A DNA stretch of 64,000 nucleotides from Tetramitus jugosus (Eukaryota; Heterolobosea; Eutetramitea; Acrasida; Vahlkampfiidae): assembly GCA_937625935.1 (NCBI GenBank), contig OW569352.1, forward strand, positions 372,001 through 436,000. Reading direction: 5' to 3'. A program made the translations under genes and the position numbers. The notes under the pieces are model-generated. The model was given only the letters and a program-made list of their open reading frames with translations, did no database searches and was not told the DNA's origin. Positions 1 through 9,271 of the stretch are shown here, one piece after another. How positions within the stretch are numbered: the first letter of the stretch is position 1; each line of letters starts with the position of its first letter.

Positions 1-1707
1 AATGAAATTTCCTTCTTGTATGACATGTTCATTCTTCCTCAACAACAACAACAACAACAACAGGAAAATGAAGAAGAAGAAAATGAAGAACATGTGTTTG
101 ATAGAGAATTGATACAAATTGTGTTGGAAGAAAACAAGAATGACATTTATGCTACGATGAATCAATTGTTGCAAATGAACAATGGAAGTGACACATTGTT
201 AGATGTAGTTGTTGTTGATGATGATGATGATGATGATGATTTTGAAATTGATGATGATTTTTTGAATAATGATGACAGTTCAAACATGTATGATGATTTT
301 GTAGAACAACAAACAAAATCATCAATTGTAGCTTCTCCTCAAAAGCAACAACAACAACAAGGAAACAATAATAACAAGAAACAGCAAAAGAAAAAGAAGA
401 ATCAACAACAACAACAACAACAACGAAAAGAACAAAAAAAGTTGCAACACGTGGAAACCATTGAGAGATTGAGTGAAATTTTTACAAGAGTCGATCGAGA
501 TACGATTGAAGCCACATTGATTGGACATGATAACAATGCAGATGAAGCGTTTAGAGCTCTGAGTGTCATGTCACCATTCTTGACCATGGATCAAATGAAT
601 AAGAAGAAGCAGGAATTGAAATCGAAAAAGAATCAATCGTTTAGAAATGCAGATGAGTACTTTGGACGAAAACAGGGACTCGTTTTCAATCAATGGAACA
701 GTGCAAGTATTAGCGGTGGTGGTGGAAGTGGTGGAATGAATAATAATTCTACTAAGAATGTGAACAATGGTTTGTATAACAGTGGTATTAGTATTAGTGC
801 AAAGAGTTATTCGATTGAGGAGGAACCGTTGACTGAATTGGATCATTTGCCATCGAATCAGAACACGCATCTCTCCTTGTCTGATGAGTTGAAATTGGAA
901 AAACTGTGTTCCATGTTCAAAGATTATGACGTGGGTGATGATATTGTCAAGAATGTTTTCATTAGTTGTAAGTGTCACTTTGGTCTCACAATTCAGAGAC
1001 TGTACGATTTGTATCCGAATGTGGACAGTGCCAGAAGAAGTGCTCAGAACATTATTGCGCCCAAGATGCTCCAACATGTGAAACAGCAGCAGCAGCAACA
1101 AAAGAGGTCGAATCAGAACCAGAGACAGTCAACCTCTAGCACTTTCGTCAATTATGACAACTCTCTCAAGAATGATGATTACATGTCTCAAGTTATTGAT
1201 GAGCGAGTCTTTATTAATGATGATGATCCATACAACTCTTCCATGCACAGAAGAACCGGTGTTCAATTTGCAAAGATTAGAAATCAATTCTTTACGATGG
1301 CTCTTGAGGCCTACATGAGAGGTGATGGTGCCTCGGCAAAGGAATTGGCTGAAAAGGGCAGAAAGGCTGATCGCATCAGCAAGGCGGAGCACATGAACGC
1401 ATCGTACTCCATTTTCAATCATGTGAATGCCAACAAGCAAAGTCGTGACACCAAAACAATTGATCTTCATGGTCTACATGTAAGCGAGGCTTTACAGATT
1501 TTGAGTCAAATTATACAATCAGAGAAGCAAGAACTCGAGAGAGATGAGAGAAATGTGCGCACTCTAAATGTTATCACTGGTGTGGGAAGAAATAGTGCCA
1601 AGGGAAAGGCAAAGGTGAAGCCAGCAGTGGAAGCATTCCTGAAGAGAGAGGGATATCGCATCAAGACTCTATCACCTGGTGATCTACAAATTACAATCAA
1701 GAAATAA
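1..1707 (+). CDS. Smr-domain protein with CUE-like segments, 5' end open
   Basis: The frame is open to the left edge of the window, so the true start may lie outside; the first ATG in frame is at 25. The visible protein begins with a poly-Gln run and then a DREL-type CUE-like segment, followed by an Asp run, a second Q/K-rich tract and another CUE-like helix bundle near residues 148-188. A Gly/Asn linker leads to a region resembling the DUF1771 helices that usually precede Smr domains (AYMRGDGASAKELAEKG). The last 80 residues form an Smr domain starting TIDLHGLHVSEAL, with the conserved DLHG and the TGVGRNS loop. Smr domains bind or cleave nucleic acid; CUE plus Smr proteins such as CUEDC/N4BP2 or yeast Cue2 act on ubiquitinated, stalled translation complexes. 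A role in ribosome-associated mRNA surveillance is inference. No intron is needed. Confidence 0.8.
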   Translation, partial: NEISFLYDMFILPQQQQQQQQENEEEENEEHVFDRELIQIVLEENKNDIYATMNQLLQMNNGSDTLLDVVVVDDDDDDDDFEIDDDFLNNDDSSNMYDDFVEQQTKSSIVASPQKQQQQQGNNNNKKQQKKKKNQQQQQQQRKEQKKLQHVETIERLSEIFTRVDRDTIEATLIGHDNNADEAFRALSVMSPFLTMDQMNKKKQELKSKKNQSFRNADEYFGRKQGLVFNQWNSASISGGGGSGGMNNNSTKNVNNGLYNSGISISAKSYSIEEEPLTELDHLPSNQNTHLSLSDELKLEKLCSMFKDYDVGDDIVKNVFISCKCHFGLTIQRLYDLYPNVDSARRSAQNIIAPKMLQHVKQQQQQQKRSNQNQRQSTSSTFVNYDNSLKNDDYMSQVIDERVFINDDDPYNSSMHRRTGVQFAKIRNQFFTMALEAYMRGDGASAKELAEKGRKADRISKAEHMNASYSIFNHVNANKQSRDTKTIDLHGLHVSEALQILSQIIQSEKQELERDERNVRTLNVITGVGRNSAKGKAKVKPAVEAFLKREGYRIKTLSPGDLQITIKK

Positions 1708-1867
1708 ATTATTAAGAAAGCACCATGTGTGCTTTGGTCATCCTGTCAATCGTCTCTGCGCTTCAATACTGCATCCTGGTTCCCTCTCTCTCTTTGCGAT
1801 CACTGTTCATTGGCGCAACTCTTTCGTAACAAAGATACTGATCCTAACACTTACAATCAGCTATCTC

Positions 1868-2394
1868 TTAAACGCTCGTGTGATTATGATCCGCTTCTTC
1901 CTTCTTCGAGTCGATTTGACTCAACGCGCTATTCAATCTCTCTTTCAGCGCACCCAAATCAATTAATTCTCTGGATTGATGCCAAATATTGACCATTTCC
2001 TGAACTGCTTCTTCCTGTTCTTGTTTTAGCTGCAATAGCTCCTCTTCCTCCTTCTCTTCCTCATCGATCGTTTTCGGCTTGAAGGACTTTGTCTTTTTCG
2101 CCACAAGATAAAACAGAGCATTCTTTGTGTGATCCTGTATTGAATAAGGGTGAGTATAAAATTCATTCGCACTAAATTGACACAAAACTAGTGTAGTGTA
2201 CGTACAAACATAAAAGACAATTGATCACACGCTTCTTCGAATTCAATATACTTTCTTTGAAGAATGTCTCGTTCCTCAGTTGCGTTTGATGCAGAGGCGT
2301 TGGCAGTCAGGACAGCCCTTAGTGCAATCATCAACTCCTCATATGACTTGTTGACTCTGTTGAGCTGTTCCGTGGGCTTTGTTATGTCTCTCAT
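1868..2394 (-). CDS. Small coiled-coil protein, possible MED29-like Mediator subunit
   Basis: Two exons: 2394-2206 and 2134-1868, with a 71-base intron (GTACGT donor, TACAG acceptor, phase 0). The spliced product is 151 aa. It is helical throughout, with the segment IEFEEACDQLSF in the first exon and a long E/Q-rich coiled coil in the second. The FxxxCDQL pattern followed by helices recalls the Mediator tail subunit MED29, but the similarity is short and could be chance. The gene is expressed leftward; a perfect 14-base palindrome with a GGCGCC core lies 20 bases upstream of its ATG. The gene is supported by the clean splice; the function is not established. Confidence 0.6.
2135..2205 (-). 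other. Intron of the small coiled-coil gene
   Basis: 71-base GT-AG intron that joins two open frames in phase 0. Donor GTACGT, acceptor TACAG. Confidence 0.7.
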
Positions 2395-2413
2395 GTCGTT
2401 GTTTGATTGTTTG

Positions 2414-2427
2414 TTTTGGCGCCAAAA
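2414..2427. promoter_or_regulatory. E2F-like palindrome TTTTGGCGCCAAAA
   Basis: A perfect 14-base palindrome 20 bases upstream of the ATG at 2394 (minus strand). It matches the E2F/DP consensus half site TTTGGCGC in both directions. Related sites occur at 8587-8598 and 28369-28378. Confidence 0.5.
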
Positions 2428-2546
2428 ATGAAAAAAATTTTGATCAAAAATCTCCGCTATTTATTGCCATCACCTATCATCATTTTCTCTAGATTGTATT
2501 GGTGATATGACTTTGTACAAGTATTTGTTTACACAAGTGTTGAAGT

Positions 2547-4649
2547 TTAGTCGACATCTTCCATGATGGATTGTTCGTTGGACTCTTCAGTGGTTGGAAC
2601 ATTCTCGGAGGAAGCCTCAACGGTTTCTTCTTCGTCCAAACCAAGACCCATATTGATCATTCTGAAGATTCTGCCGGCATAGGAAGCAGGGGTCTCCAAA
2701 CTGAAGCCAGAAGTGAGCAAAGAGGTTTCGAACAACAACCAGACCAAGTCCTTAACAGTCTTGTCAGCCTTGTTCTCCTCAGCCTTCTTTCTCAAGCTTT
2801 GGATGATTGGGTTGGAAGATGAAATTTCCATAGTCTTCTTGGAGGTCATATACATGGACATGTTGCTGTCTCTCAATGCTTGAGCCTTCATGATTCTTTC
2901 CATGTTGGCAGACCATCCGTATTCACCGGTGACCAAGCAGCAAGGAGAGTTGACCAATCTGTCAGAAACGACAACCTTTTCAACCTTGTCGCCCAAGATC
3001 TCCTTCATGACCTTGCACAAGTTCTCAAAGGAAGCCTTCTCTTCTTCCTTCTTCTTCTTTTCTTCTTCAGTCTCCTCAAAGGTCAAACCTTCCTTGGTGA
3101 CAGAGACGAGCTTCTTTCCTTCAAAGTCCTTCAATTGTTGAACAGCATATTCATCAATTGGGTCAACCATGAACAAAACTTCGTAACCTCTCTTCTTACA
3201 TTGTTCCAAGAATGGTGAGTTCTCAACAGACTTGACAGACTCTCCAGTAATGTAGTAGATATCCTTTTGGGTTTCTGGCATTCTGGCAATGTAGTCCTTC
3301 AAGCTGGTACCTTCTTCAGCAGACTTGGTGGACTTGTATCTCAACAATTCAGCCAACTTGGTTCTGTTGGTGGAGTCTTCGTGGACACCCAACTTGATGT
3401 TCTTGGCGAATGCTTCATAGAAGGTCTTGTAGTCGTCCTTGTTTTCAGCAATTTCATTGAACAATTCCAAGCACTTCTTGACAATGTTCTTTCTGATGAC
3501 CTTCAAGATGGTGTTTTGTTGCAAGTGTTCTCTGGAAATGTTCAATGGCAAATCCTCAGAATCGACAATACCTCTGATGAAGCCCAACCATTCAGGAATC
3601 AACTCTTCACAGTTGTCCATGATGAAAACTCTTCTGACATAGAGCTTAATGTTGTTCTTCTTCTTGTTTGGTTCGAACATGTCGAATGCAGCTCTTCTTG
3701 GCACGAACAAGACAGCCTTGAATTCCAATTGACCTTCAACAGCGAAGTGCTTGTAAGCCAATGGCTCTTCCCAATCGTTGGACAAGCTCTTGTAGAAAGA
3801 TGCGTATTCCTCCTTTGGGACATCCTTTGGATCTCTGGTCCAGATTGGCTTGTTGGTGTTCAAGACTTCGAATTCTTGGGTGGTTTCCTTGATCTTCTTG
3901 GTCTTCTTTTCCTTCTCTTCGTCGATTTCTTCAATCTTTGGCTCATCTTCTTCCTTGTTCTCTTCTTCCTTCTTTTCTTCGACTGCGTCTTCGTCTTCAA
4001 CTTCTCTCTCTTCAGTCTTCTCAACCAACAAGGAGATTGGGTAGGAGATGAACTCAGAGTGCTTCTTGACCAAGTCCTTCAATCTTCTCTCTTCCAAATA
4101 TTCAAGTTGGTCATCCTTCAAGTACAAAGTGATCTTGGTACCTCTGCCCAATCTTTCGCCTTCAGTGTCTTCAGTGATGGTGAATGTACCACCTGCGCTG
4201 GATTCCCAGACATATTGCTCATCATCATTGTGCTTGGTGGTAACGACAACCTTGTCGGCAACCAAGTATGCAGAGTAGAAACCAACACCGAATTGACCAA
4301 TCAAGGACACATCAGCACCAGCTTGCAAAGCCTCCATAAAGTTCTTTGTTCCAGATCTAGCAATAGTACCCAAATTGTTAACCAAATCAGCCTTGGTCAT
4401 ACCAACACCGCTATCAATGAGGGTCAAGGTCTTGTTGTTCTTGTCAGGAATGATCTTAATGAAGAGTTCCTTTTCAGAATCCAAAACGCTCTTGTCAGTC
4501 AATGATTCGTATCTAATCTTGTCCAAAGCGTCAGAAGCATTAGAAATCAATTCTCTCAAAAACACTTCCTTGTTGGAGTAGAAAGTGTTGATGATCAAAG
4601 ACATCAATTGGTTGATCTCAGCTTGGAAGCGGAATGTTTCACTAGACAT
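2547..4649 (-). CDS. HSP90: Cytosolic heat shock protein HSP90
   Basis: ATP-dependent chaperone of 700 aa in one exon. The start chosen is the ATG at 4649 ([12 protein letters not shown]), the standard start of cytosolic HSP90; the frame runs 25 codons further upstream without matching the family. N-terminal GHKL ATPase motifs are complete: [34 protein letters not shown] and [18 protein letters not shown] Glu/Lys-rich charged linker lies around residues 225-275, followed by the middle domain and the C-terminal dimerisation domain. The protein ends MEDVD, a conservative variant of the MEEVD tail that binds TPR co-chaperones. Codon use is strongly biased (AAG, GTC, TTC), as expected for an abundant protein. 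The leader is CAA-rich and heat shock element-like palindromes lie 110-155 bases upstream of the ATG. Confidence 0.98.
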   Translation of the reverse strand: MSSETFRFQAEINQLMSLIINTFYSNKEVFLRELISNASDALDKIRYESLTDKSVLDSEKELFIKIIPDKNNKTLTLIDSGVGMTKADLVNNLGTIARSGTKNFMEALQAGADVSLIGQFGVGFYSAYLVADKVVVTTKHNDDEQYVWESSAGGTFTITEDTEGERLGRGTKITLYLKDDQLEYLEERRLKDLVKKHSEFISYPISLLVEKTEEREVEDEDAVEEKKEEENKEEDEPKIEEIDEEKEKKTKKIKETTQEFEVLNTNKPIWTRDPKDVPKEEYASFYKSLSNDWEEPLAYKHFAVEGQLEFKAVLFVPRRAAFDMFEPNKKKNNIKLYVRRVFIMDNCEELIPEWLGFIRGIVDSEDLPLNISREHLQQNTILKVIRKNIVKKCLELFNEIAENKDDYKTFYEAFAKNIKLGVHEDSTNRTKLAELLRYKSTKSAEEGTSLKDYIARMPETQKDIYYITGESVKSVENSPFLEQCKKRGYEVLFMVDPIDEYAVQQLKDFEGKKLVSVTKEGLTFEETEEEKKKKEEEKASFENLCKVMKEILGDKVEKVVVSDRLVNSPCCLVTGEYGWSANMERIMKAQALRDSNMSMYMTSKKTMEISSSNPIIQSLRKKAEENKADKTVKDLVWLLFETSLLTSGFSLETPASYAGRIFRMINMGLGLDEEETVEASSENVPTTEESNEQSIMEDVD

Positions 4650-4711
4650 TGTTGTTGTTGTTTTTGGTTGTTGTGTTGTTGATTTGTTGTATCGCTTTTG
4701 TTTTCGGTGAA

Positions 4712-5100
4712 ATGTGAAATTCACAGCTTCTGCTTTTTAATACTTGGTTTCTGAAGCCGGAAGTTTCGGGAGAGGAACTTACAAAATTTTACAAAGAGAA
4801 ATTTCCATCGAATGCACAAAAAAAACACTGGGTGATCTCCGACTATGATTCCGAGCTTATTCCTTATCTACTTTACAAATTGTAACACGTGGTCGCTCAA
4901 AGGACTTCTGGGACAGACTCTTTCATTTCGCAGCAGATCAAGGTGTTTGGGCAAGTGACAATCTTGGCATAGTGGATGGTCAACAATTTGTCGATCACAT
5001 TTCCCCGAATGCAGGATCTAAATCTGGTACATACAACTTTGAATGTATTTTAATGATGAGAGACTTCATCATGGAACCGTCTCTCGAGCTCTTAATTTGA
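4712..5100 (+). pseudogene. Unassigned coding-like segment between HSP90 and ORP
   Basis: Two protein-like stretches are visible in different + frames. The first (to about 4831) reads EVSGEELTKFYKEKFPS and continues to QKKHW. The second (4903-5100) reads DFWDRLFHFAADQGVW, then a stretch including DGQQFVDHISPNAG, and stops at 5098-5100. A GT-AG intron at 4832-4902 (71 bases, a usual length here) joins them exactly in phase 0. No in-frame ATG exists upstream before the HSP90 leader, so this is either the body of a gene whose first exon I cannot find, 5' exons of the ORP gene, or a decayed gene. I do not recognise the family. Confidence 0.35.
4760..4805. promoter_or_regulatory. Heat shock element-like palindromes upstream of HSP90
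   Basis: Two perfect GAAnnTTC units occur: GAAGTTTC at 4760-4767 and GAAATTTC at 4798-4805. Both lie within 160 bases upstream of the HSP90 ATG (4649, minus strand). The first is flanked by further partial TTC and GGA units. This is the binding pattern of HSF, so heat induction is a reasonable inference. Confidence 0.5.
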
Positions 5101-5134
5101 ACAACAACATCCAAAGAAAACGTTTCGAGCATCC

Positions 5135-6301
5135 ATGTCCTCAAATATTGATTTATTACGCGAACAGGACTACATCTACCATGATGACAAACATTTGTTT
5201 GCTAATCAACAAAGCAAGAGTGGTGGAGGTGTTCTATACCATTTCATTAAGCAATTGAGCCCAGGATTAGACCTTACAAGAGTTACTTCTCCATCGTTCC
5301 TCTTAAAGCCTGTAAGTTTCTTGGAAATGCAAGCAAACTATAGTTCTCCGATACTGGATATTGTTGCTCCGGATATTAACTCTGTCCCATCTACAGTTTG
5401 TATGCTTCGAGTTCTCAAGTGGCTTACACACTCGTGGTCTCTCACTCCCATTCACAACAATCCATCATCTGGACTTAGCGCCATCAAACCGTACAATCCT
5501 ATCTTGGGAGAGCAATTTCATTGCTATTGGATGTTAAAAGACAACGATGGAACGGATAACATTACAGAATTTCATGCCGAGCAAGTGTCACATCATCCTC
5601 CTGTTTGTGCTGTTGCCATGTTCAATCGCCGTCGCAAGTTCATCTACACTGCACACGGTGAATTGAAGTCACAATTCAAGGGCAACTCTGTGGATGCTTT
5701 TGTAGCCAACACGAATAATGTACTCCGCTTTGTCGAACGTGGAGAGCACTACAAAATTTCATTGCCAGGTCTGACAGCTCACGGGCTCATTTTTGGACAC
5801 AGTCGATTAGAACATAGCGGATCAGCAGTTGTTGATTGTTACGAGTCAGGATTGAGAGCTATCATTAACTTTGAAAGAAATCATAGAATTAATGGTCAAG
5901 TCATACATGTACCGAGTAACACAATACTGTACACCATACAAGGAGATTTGACTGACGTTGTTTCTTTTAGAGAGTGCTCTATGGCAAGCAGTAGTGCAAG
6001 TCAAGTATATCAGATGGATCAAGTACTCATGAATTCCAAGCTTGAAAGAGGACAAGCGCTACCCAAGATCGTAAGACCCTTATGGGAGCAAAGTGATAAT
6101 GAAAGCCGGCGTGTATGGCACAATGTTACTTATGCACTCATGAAAGGCGATGCCAACACAGCTACTACATACAAGAGCGCAATCGAGGAGGCACAGAGAC
6201 AAAAAGATACGAGCACGTTCGTTTCTCAATTGTTTCAAAGTGACACAGCAAACAATTGCTACCGTTACTACCTGAGCGAAAATCAATTGTTCCAAAACTG
6301 A
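5135..6301 (+). CDS. Oxysterol-binding protein-related protein (ORP)
   Basis: A 388-aa lipid-transfer protein consisting essentially of the OSBP-related ligand-binding domain. The family signature EQVSHHPPV is present at about residue 149, preceded by the typical KPYNPILGEQFHCYW segment. Family knowledge: ORPs exchange sterols, PI4P or phosphatidylserine between membranes at contact sites. There is no PH domain, ankyrin repeat, FFAT-like motif or membrane segment, so this is a short ORP like yeast Osh4-Osh7. The ATG at 5135 is the first in frame after a stop at 5094. An upstream exon cannot be excluded because a coding-like segment ends only 34 bases before this ATG. Confidence 0.92.
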   Translation: MSSNIDLLREQDYIYHDDKHLFANQQSKSGGGVLYHFIKQLSPGLDLTRVTSPSFLLKPVSFLEMQANYSSPILDIVAPDINSVPSTVCMLRVLKWLTHSWSLTPIHNNPSSGLSAIKPYNPILGEQFHCYWMLKDNDGTDNITEFHAEQVSHHPPVCAVAMFNRRRKFIYTAHGELKSQFKGNSVDAFVANTNNVLRFVERGEHYKISLPGLTAHGLIFGHSRLEHSGSAVVDCYESGLRAIINFERNHRINGQVIHVPSNTILYTIQGDLTDVVSFRECSMASSSASQVYQMDQVLMNSKLERGQALPKIVRPLWEQSDNESRRVWHNVTYALMKGDANTATTYKSAIEEAQRQKDTSTFVSQLFQSDTANNCYRYYLSENQLFQN

Positions 6302-6376
6302 TCTGAACAAATAAACCTCGTGTTATTTTTGTGTTCGAGCAGATCTCACTCGTAATACACCCAAAAACCAATCAAT

Positions 6377-7153
6377 ATGTTCAGAGGAAAGGTAGCAGTT
6401 ATTGTTGAATCTAATGGGAGAATTGGAGAAGAAGCAGCCAAATTATTATCTTCTCAAGGATGTGATGTTGTCTTGTCTGGGCTGAATAGAGTCAGATTGG
6501 AACTGGATGAGAGCAAAGTACATTCTTTTGCTCCAAGTGCTCAAATTTTCTCCATTCAAGCTAATTCCTCAAGAGAGATTGACGTACGAAACCTATTCCA
6601 GAGGATAAAGGATCAATTCAATCGATTAGATATGTTGATTCTAGATTCTTCAAGAAGTGGTGGGCCTTGGATGCCAATAGAGGATATATCTATGGAGGAC
6701 TACAACAAAAATTTTGAAGATAGCATTCGATCAATATTTCTGAATGTAAAGTATGCAGTTCCGTTGATGAAGAAGCACCGTTCAGGAACGATTGTCATCG
6801 TGTCCTCTTTTCTGGATTGTGAGAAAAGCAATATTCTCTATGCTACTTCAAGAGCTACTCAAGTAGATATTTGTCGTTCTTTGGCTCTTGAACTGGCATC
6901 AGAAAAGATAAGAGTCAATACCGTTTGCCCTGGTTTGATGGAGGGAGCCGTCGAAGAAATTAATGGCCGAAAGAGTATGGAGGATGTTGACGAATCGACC
7001 ATCGTTGAAGCTGTTCAAATCGACCAAGAGTGCACTACACCCACTCAAGTTGCCAAAGTGATCCAATTTCTTTGTAGTGACGATTCCACCACTGTCACAG
7101 GGACGTCCATTTCCGTAGATGGCTCCACAACGCCGTCATCCTCCGCTTCCTGA
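6377..7153 (+). CDS. Divergent short-chain dehydrogenase/reductase, probably catalytically altered
   Basis: A 258-aa single-domain protein with the classical SDR layout: N-terminal Rossmann strand GKVAVIV, central strand and helices, a VNTVCPG segment and a C-terminal FLCSDDSTTVTGTSISVDG segment. Key positions differ from the family. The TGxxxGIG cofactor loop reads ESNGRIG, the NNAG motif is replaced by DSSR, and the YxxxK active site reads YATSR (Tyr near residue 155, Lys replaced by Arg). The Ser of the catalytic triad (VSS) is kept. Known family biology makes Lys essential in most SDRs, so reduced or altered activity is inferred. The gene follows the ORP gene by 75 bases on the same strand. 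Confidence 0.85.
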   Translation: MFRGKVAVIVESNGRIGEEAAKLLSSQGCDVVLSGLNRVRLELDESKVHSFAPSAQIFSIQANSSREIDVRNLFQRIKDQFNRLDMLILDSSRSGGPWMPIEDISMEDYNKNFEDSIRSIFLNVKYAVPLMKKHRSGTIVIVSSFLDCEKSNILYATSRATQVDICRSLALELASEKIRVNTVCPGLMEGAVEEINGRKSMEDVDESTIVEAVQIDQECTTPTQVAKVIQFLCSDDSTTVTGTSISVDGSTTPSSSAS

Positions 7154-7251
7154 TTTGACATCCCCACACATGAAAAAAACTCCTCCCACCCAAACAAACA
7201 AAACTTGAACAAATAAACACAAACAACAAACAAAACAAAAAACAGACACAC

Positions 7252-8523
7252 ATGGCCTTCAATTTTCTGAGGCGGCTCGTCAGTGGTGACAAGACACGTC
7301 TCCAAGAGAATGACTTTGATCTCGACTTTACGTACATTACACCCAGAATCATTGCCATGGCCATTCCTGGTGCTGGTTATGAGTCTGCGTATCGAAACAA
7401 TATTCAATCTGTGGCTCAATATCTGAACAGTAAGCACGATGGGCATTATCGAATCTTCAATTTGTGTGCAGAGAGAGAATACAACACTGATTTGTTTAAT
7501 CCGAACAGTGTGACGAATCAGTATGGTTTTCCTGATCATCACAATCCTCCGTTGGAGATGCTCATGGAGATGTGTATCAATATCAACAGTTTTCTGAATA
7601 CCCATCCGGCAAATGTCATTGTGATTCATTGTTTGGCCGGTCGGGGAAGAACAGGAACTGTCATTGCCTCCTATCTCACATTCTCTGGCTTGTATGACAA
7701 TGGGAGTGAGGCGTTGGAACACTTTGCGAGAAAGAGAAGCATGGTACATCGAGGTGTTCAACAGCCCTCACAGAGACGTTATGTTCAATACTTTTCCGAG
7801 ATTTTGGCAGGCAGAAAACCAAAGCACTATTCCAAGAGTCTGCTGCTGAAGCAGATTGTCATGTACACTGTGCCAAAGTTTGGGCCGAATCATACGTGCC
7901 AACCAGTTTTAGAGATCTTTACAGCACCTACGAGGCAAAAGCCGAAGCGTCTCCTCTATTCTTCTCTCCAGTCGAGGAGAGATTTCGATCATAGTACGGG
8001 AGAGCCTCGGGAGTATTCAGTCAAGGATGGAACAATGACATTTGACATATCTGTGGAATTGCAGGGTGATATTTATATGCGTTGTTATCACTTTACGAAT
8101 CGTAAAATGTTAGACAAGCTGAACAATGAGTCCAATTATAATCAACAGTATATTGAAATGGCAGATACGAGAGAAGATGTAAAAGTAGATGAAGAAGCAA
8201 ACACAACTGATAAGAAGAAGAAGGAGGATGAACCTGGTAAGTTCATGTTCCGTGTTTCTTTCCACACTGGGTTTGTACCTCGTCCAACGAACACTAGTCA
8301 CTCTATTGTGAGACTCACAAAGACAGAAATCGACGATGCCATTAAGAGTAGCAAATTTGATAAGGACTTCTTCATGGATCTCGTCTGGGAGAGAATATCA
8401 GAACCTGTCAATCCAACAGAGAAGCGGAAGAAGAGCATGACGGTAAAAGAGCTCGAAGAAGAATCGATAGAGCCTGAGGTAGCACCCAACTTTGATGAAT
8501 TTCTATTCGAACCCTACGACTAA
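7252..8523 (+). CDS. PTEN: PTEN-type phosphoinositide 3-phosphatase
   Basis: A 423-aa protein matching PTEN along its length. Residues about 10-35 resemble the PIP2-binding motif and first strand (DKTRLQENDFDLDFTYIT). The phosphatase P-loop is HCLAGRGRTGT, with nucleophile Cys127 and the conserved Arg. The general acid loop reads FPDHHNPP. A C2 domain follows to the end; the long regulatory tail of animal PTEN is nearly absent, though an acidic C-terminus remains. In human PTEN the P-loop is HCKAGKGRTG, and its two lysines favour PIP3; here they are Leu and Arg. The expected role is removal of the 3-phosphate from PIP3 at the plasma membrane, which in amoebae shapes chemotaxis. The leader is extremely A/C-rich. 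Confidence 0.95.
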   Translation: MAFNFLRRLVSGDKTRLQENDFDLDFTYITPRIIAMAIPGAGYESAYRNNIQSVAQYLNSKHDGHYRIFNLCAEREYNTDLFNPNSVTNQYGFPDHHNPPLEMLMEMCININSFLNTHPANVIVIHCLAGRGRTGTVIASYLTFSGLYDNGSEALEHFARKRSMVHRGVQQPSQRRYVQYFSEILAGRKPKHYSKSLLLKQIVMYTVPKFGPNHTCQPVLEIFTAPTRQKPKRLLYSSLQSRRDFDHSTGEPREYSVKDGTMTFDISVELQGDIYMRCYHFTNRKMLDKLNNESNYNQQYIEMADTREDVKVDEEANTTDKKKKEDEPGKFMFRVSFHTGFVPRPTNTSHSIVRLTKTEIDDAIKSSKFDKDFFMDLVWERISEPVNPTEKRKKSMTVKELEEESIEPEVAPNFDEFLFEPYD

Positions 8524-8852
8524 TCTTCATGGAATAAACAAGTGATGCCTATACCTAATTTTTTGTAACCAGCAGCGGAATTTGTAGTTGGCGCCAACGA
8601 CAAGGCGCCTTTTGAATGCACGTTCTACGATCAACAAAACAGAATCTTTCCCAAAAAACATAAAAACACAGTCGAATCACTCACAAGAACACACAGGTAA
8701 GTGCCTACACTCAGCCTATTGAGCAACAAGTAGAAGGATTGTCCTTCGCTTCTTTTTTTTGAAAGGAGATGTTTGCTCCACCAAAAACATCAGCAAATCG
8801 GAAATTAACTTTTTGTTCTGGTCCAACCAAAAAGCAACAAAAGCAGTAAAAA
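8524..8852. other. Intergenic region between PTEN and LC8, with possible 5' UTR intron
   Basis: No coding region seen. It holds the GTTGGCGCCAAC palindrome (8587-8598) and a strong splice donor CAGGTAAGTG at 8695-8704. With an acceptor at CAAAAGCAG just before the LC8 ATG this may be a 5' UTR intron. Confidence 0.35.
8587..8598. promoter_or_regulatory. E2F-like palindrome GTTGGCGCCAAC
   Basis: A perfect 12-base palindrome in the region between PTEN and LC8. It shares the core TTGGCGCCAA with sites at 2414-2427 and 28369-28378. Confidence 0.4.
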
Positions 8853-9122
8853 ATGTCTGACAGAAAAGCAGTTATCAAGAACGCTGATATGCGTGATGAT
8901 GTACAGAATGATGCCATTGCCTGTGCACAACAAGCTCTTGACAAATACAACATTGAGAAGGATATTGCTGCCTACATCAAGAAGGAATTTGACAAGAAAT
9001 ACTCTCCAACATGGCACTGTGTTGTTGGAAGAAACTTTGGCTCATATGTGACCCATGAAACCAAGCACTTCATTTACTTTTATCTTGGACAGGTGGCCAT
9101 CTTATTGTTCAAGTCTGGTTAA
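8853..9122 (+). CDS. DYNLL: Dynein light chain LC8
   Basis: An 89-aa protein nearly identical to animal DYNLL1/LC8: it begins [13 protein letters not shown] and contains [19 protein letters not shown] and the ending [14 protein letters not shown]. Length is exactly that of the family. LC8 is a dimeric hub subunit of cytoplasmic and axonemal dyneins that binds short TQT-type motifs in many partners. It sits alone, with a convergent exchanger gene downstream. No intron interrupts the coding region. Confidence 0.98.
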   Translation: MSDRKAVIKNADMRDDVQNDAIACAQQALDKYNIEKDIAAYIKKEFDKKYSPTWHCVVGRNFGSYVTHETKHFIYFYLGQVAILLFKSG

Positions 9123-9271
9123 ACTCTTTTCGCCCAATATGTAAATGGAACTCTCAACACTTGGTTCTCTCTGTACTTGTAGTAAGACGATGTTTGAGCG
9201 AACATTAAAATGGAATTTGCTTTGTAAGCTGACAAACTACAACTTTATTTTTTGTGTTCAAAATTGATGGA

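Noticed and set aside
3267-4505. Long open frame (412 codons) opposite HSP90
   Set aside because: Mirror of the strongly biased HSP90 codons; translated sequence is Val/Leu/Phe-rich without domain features.
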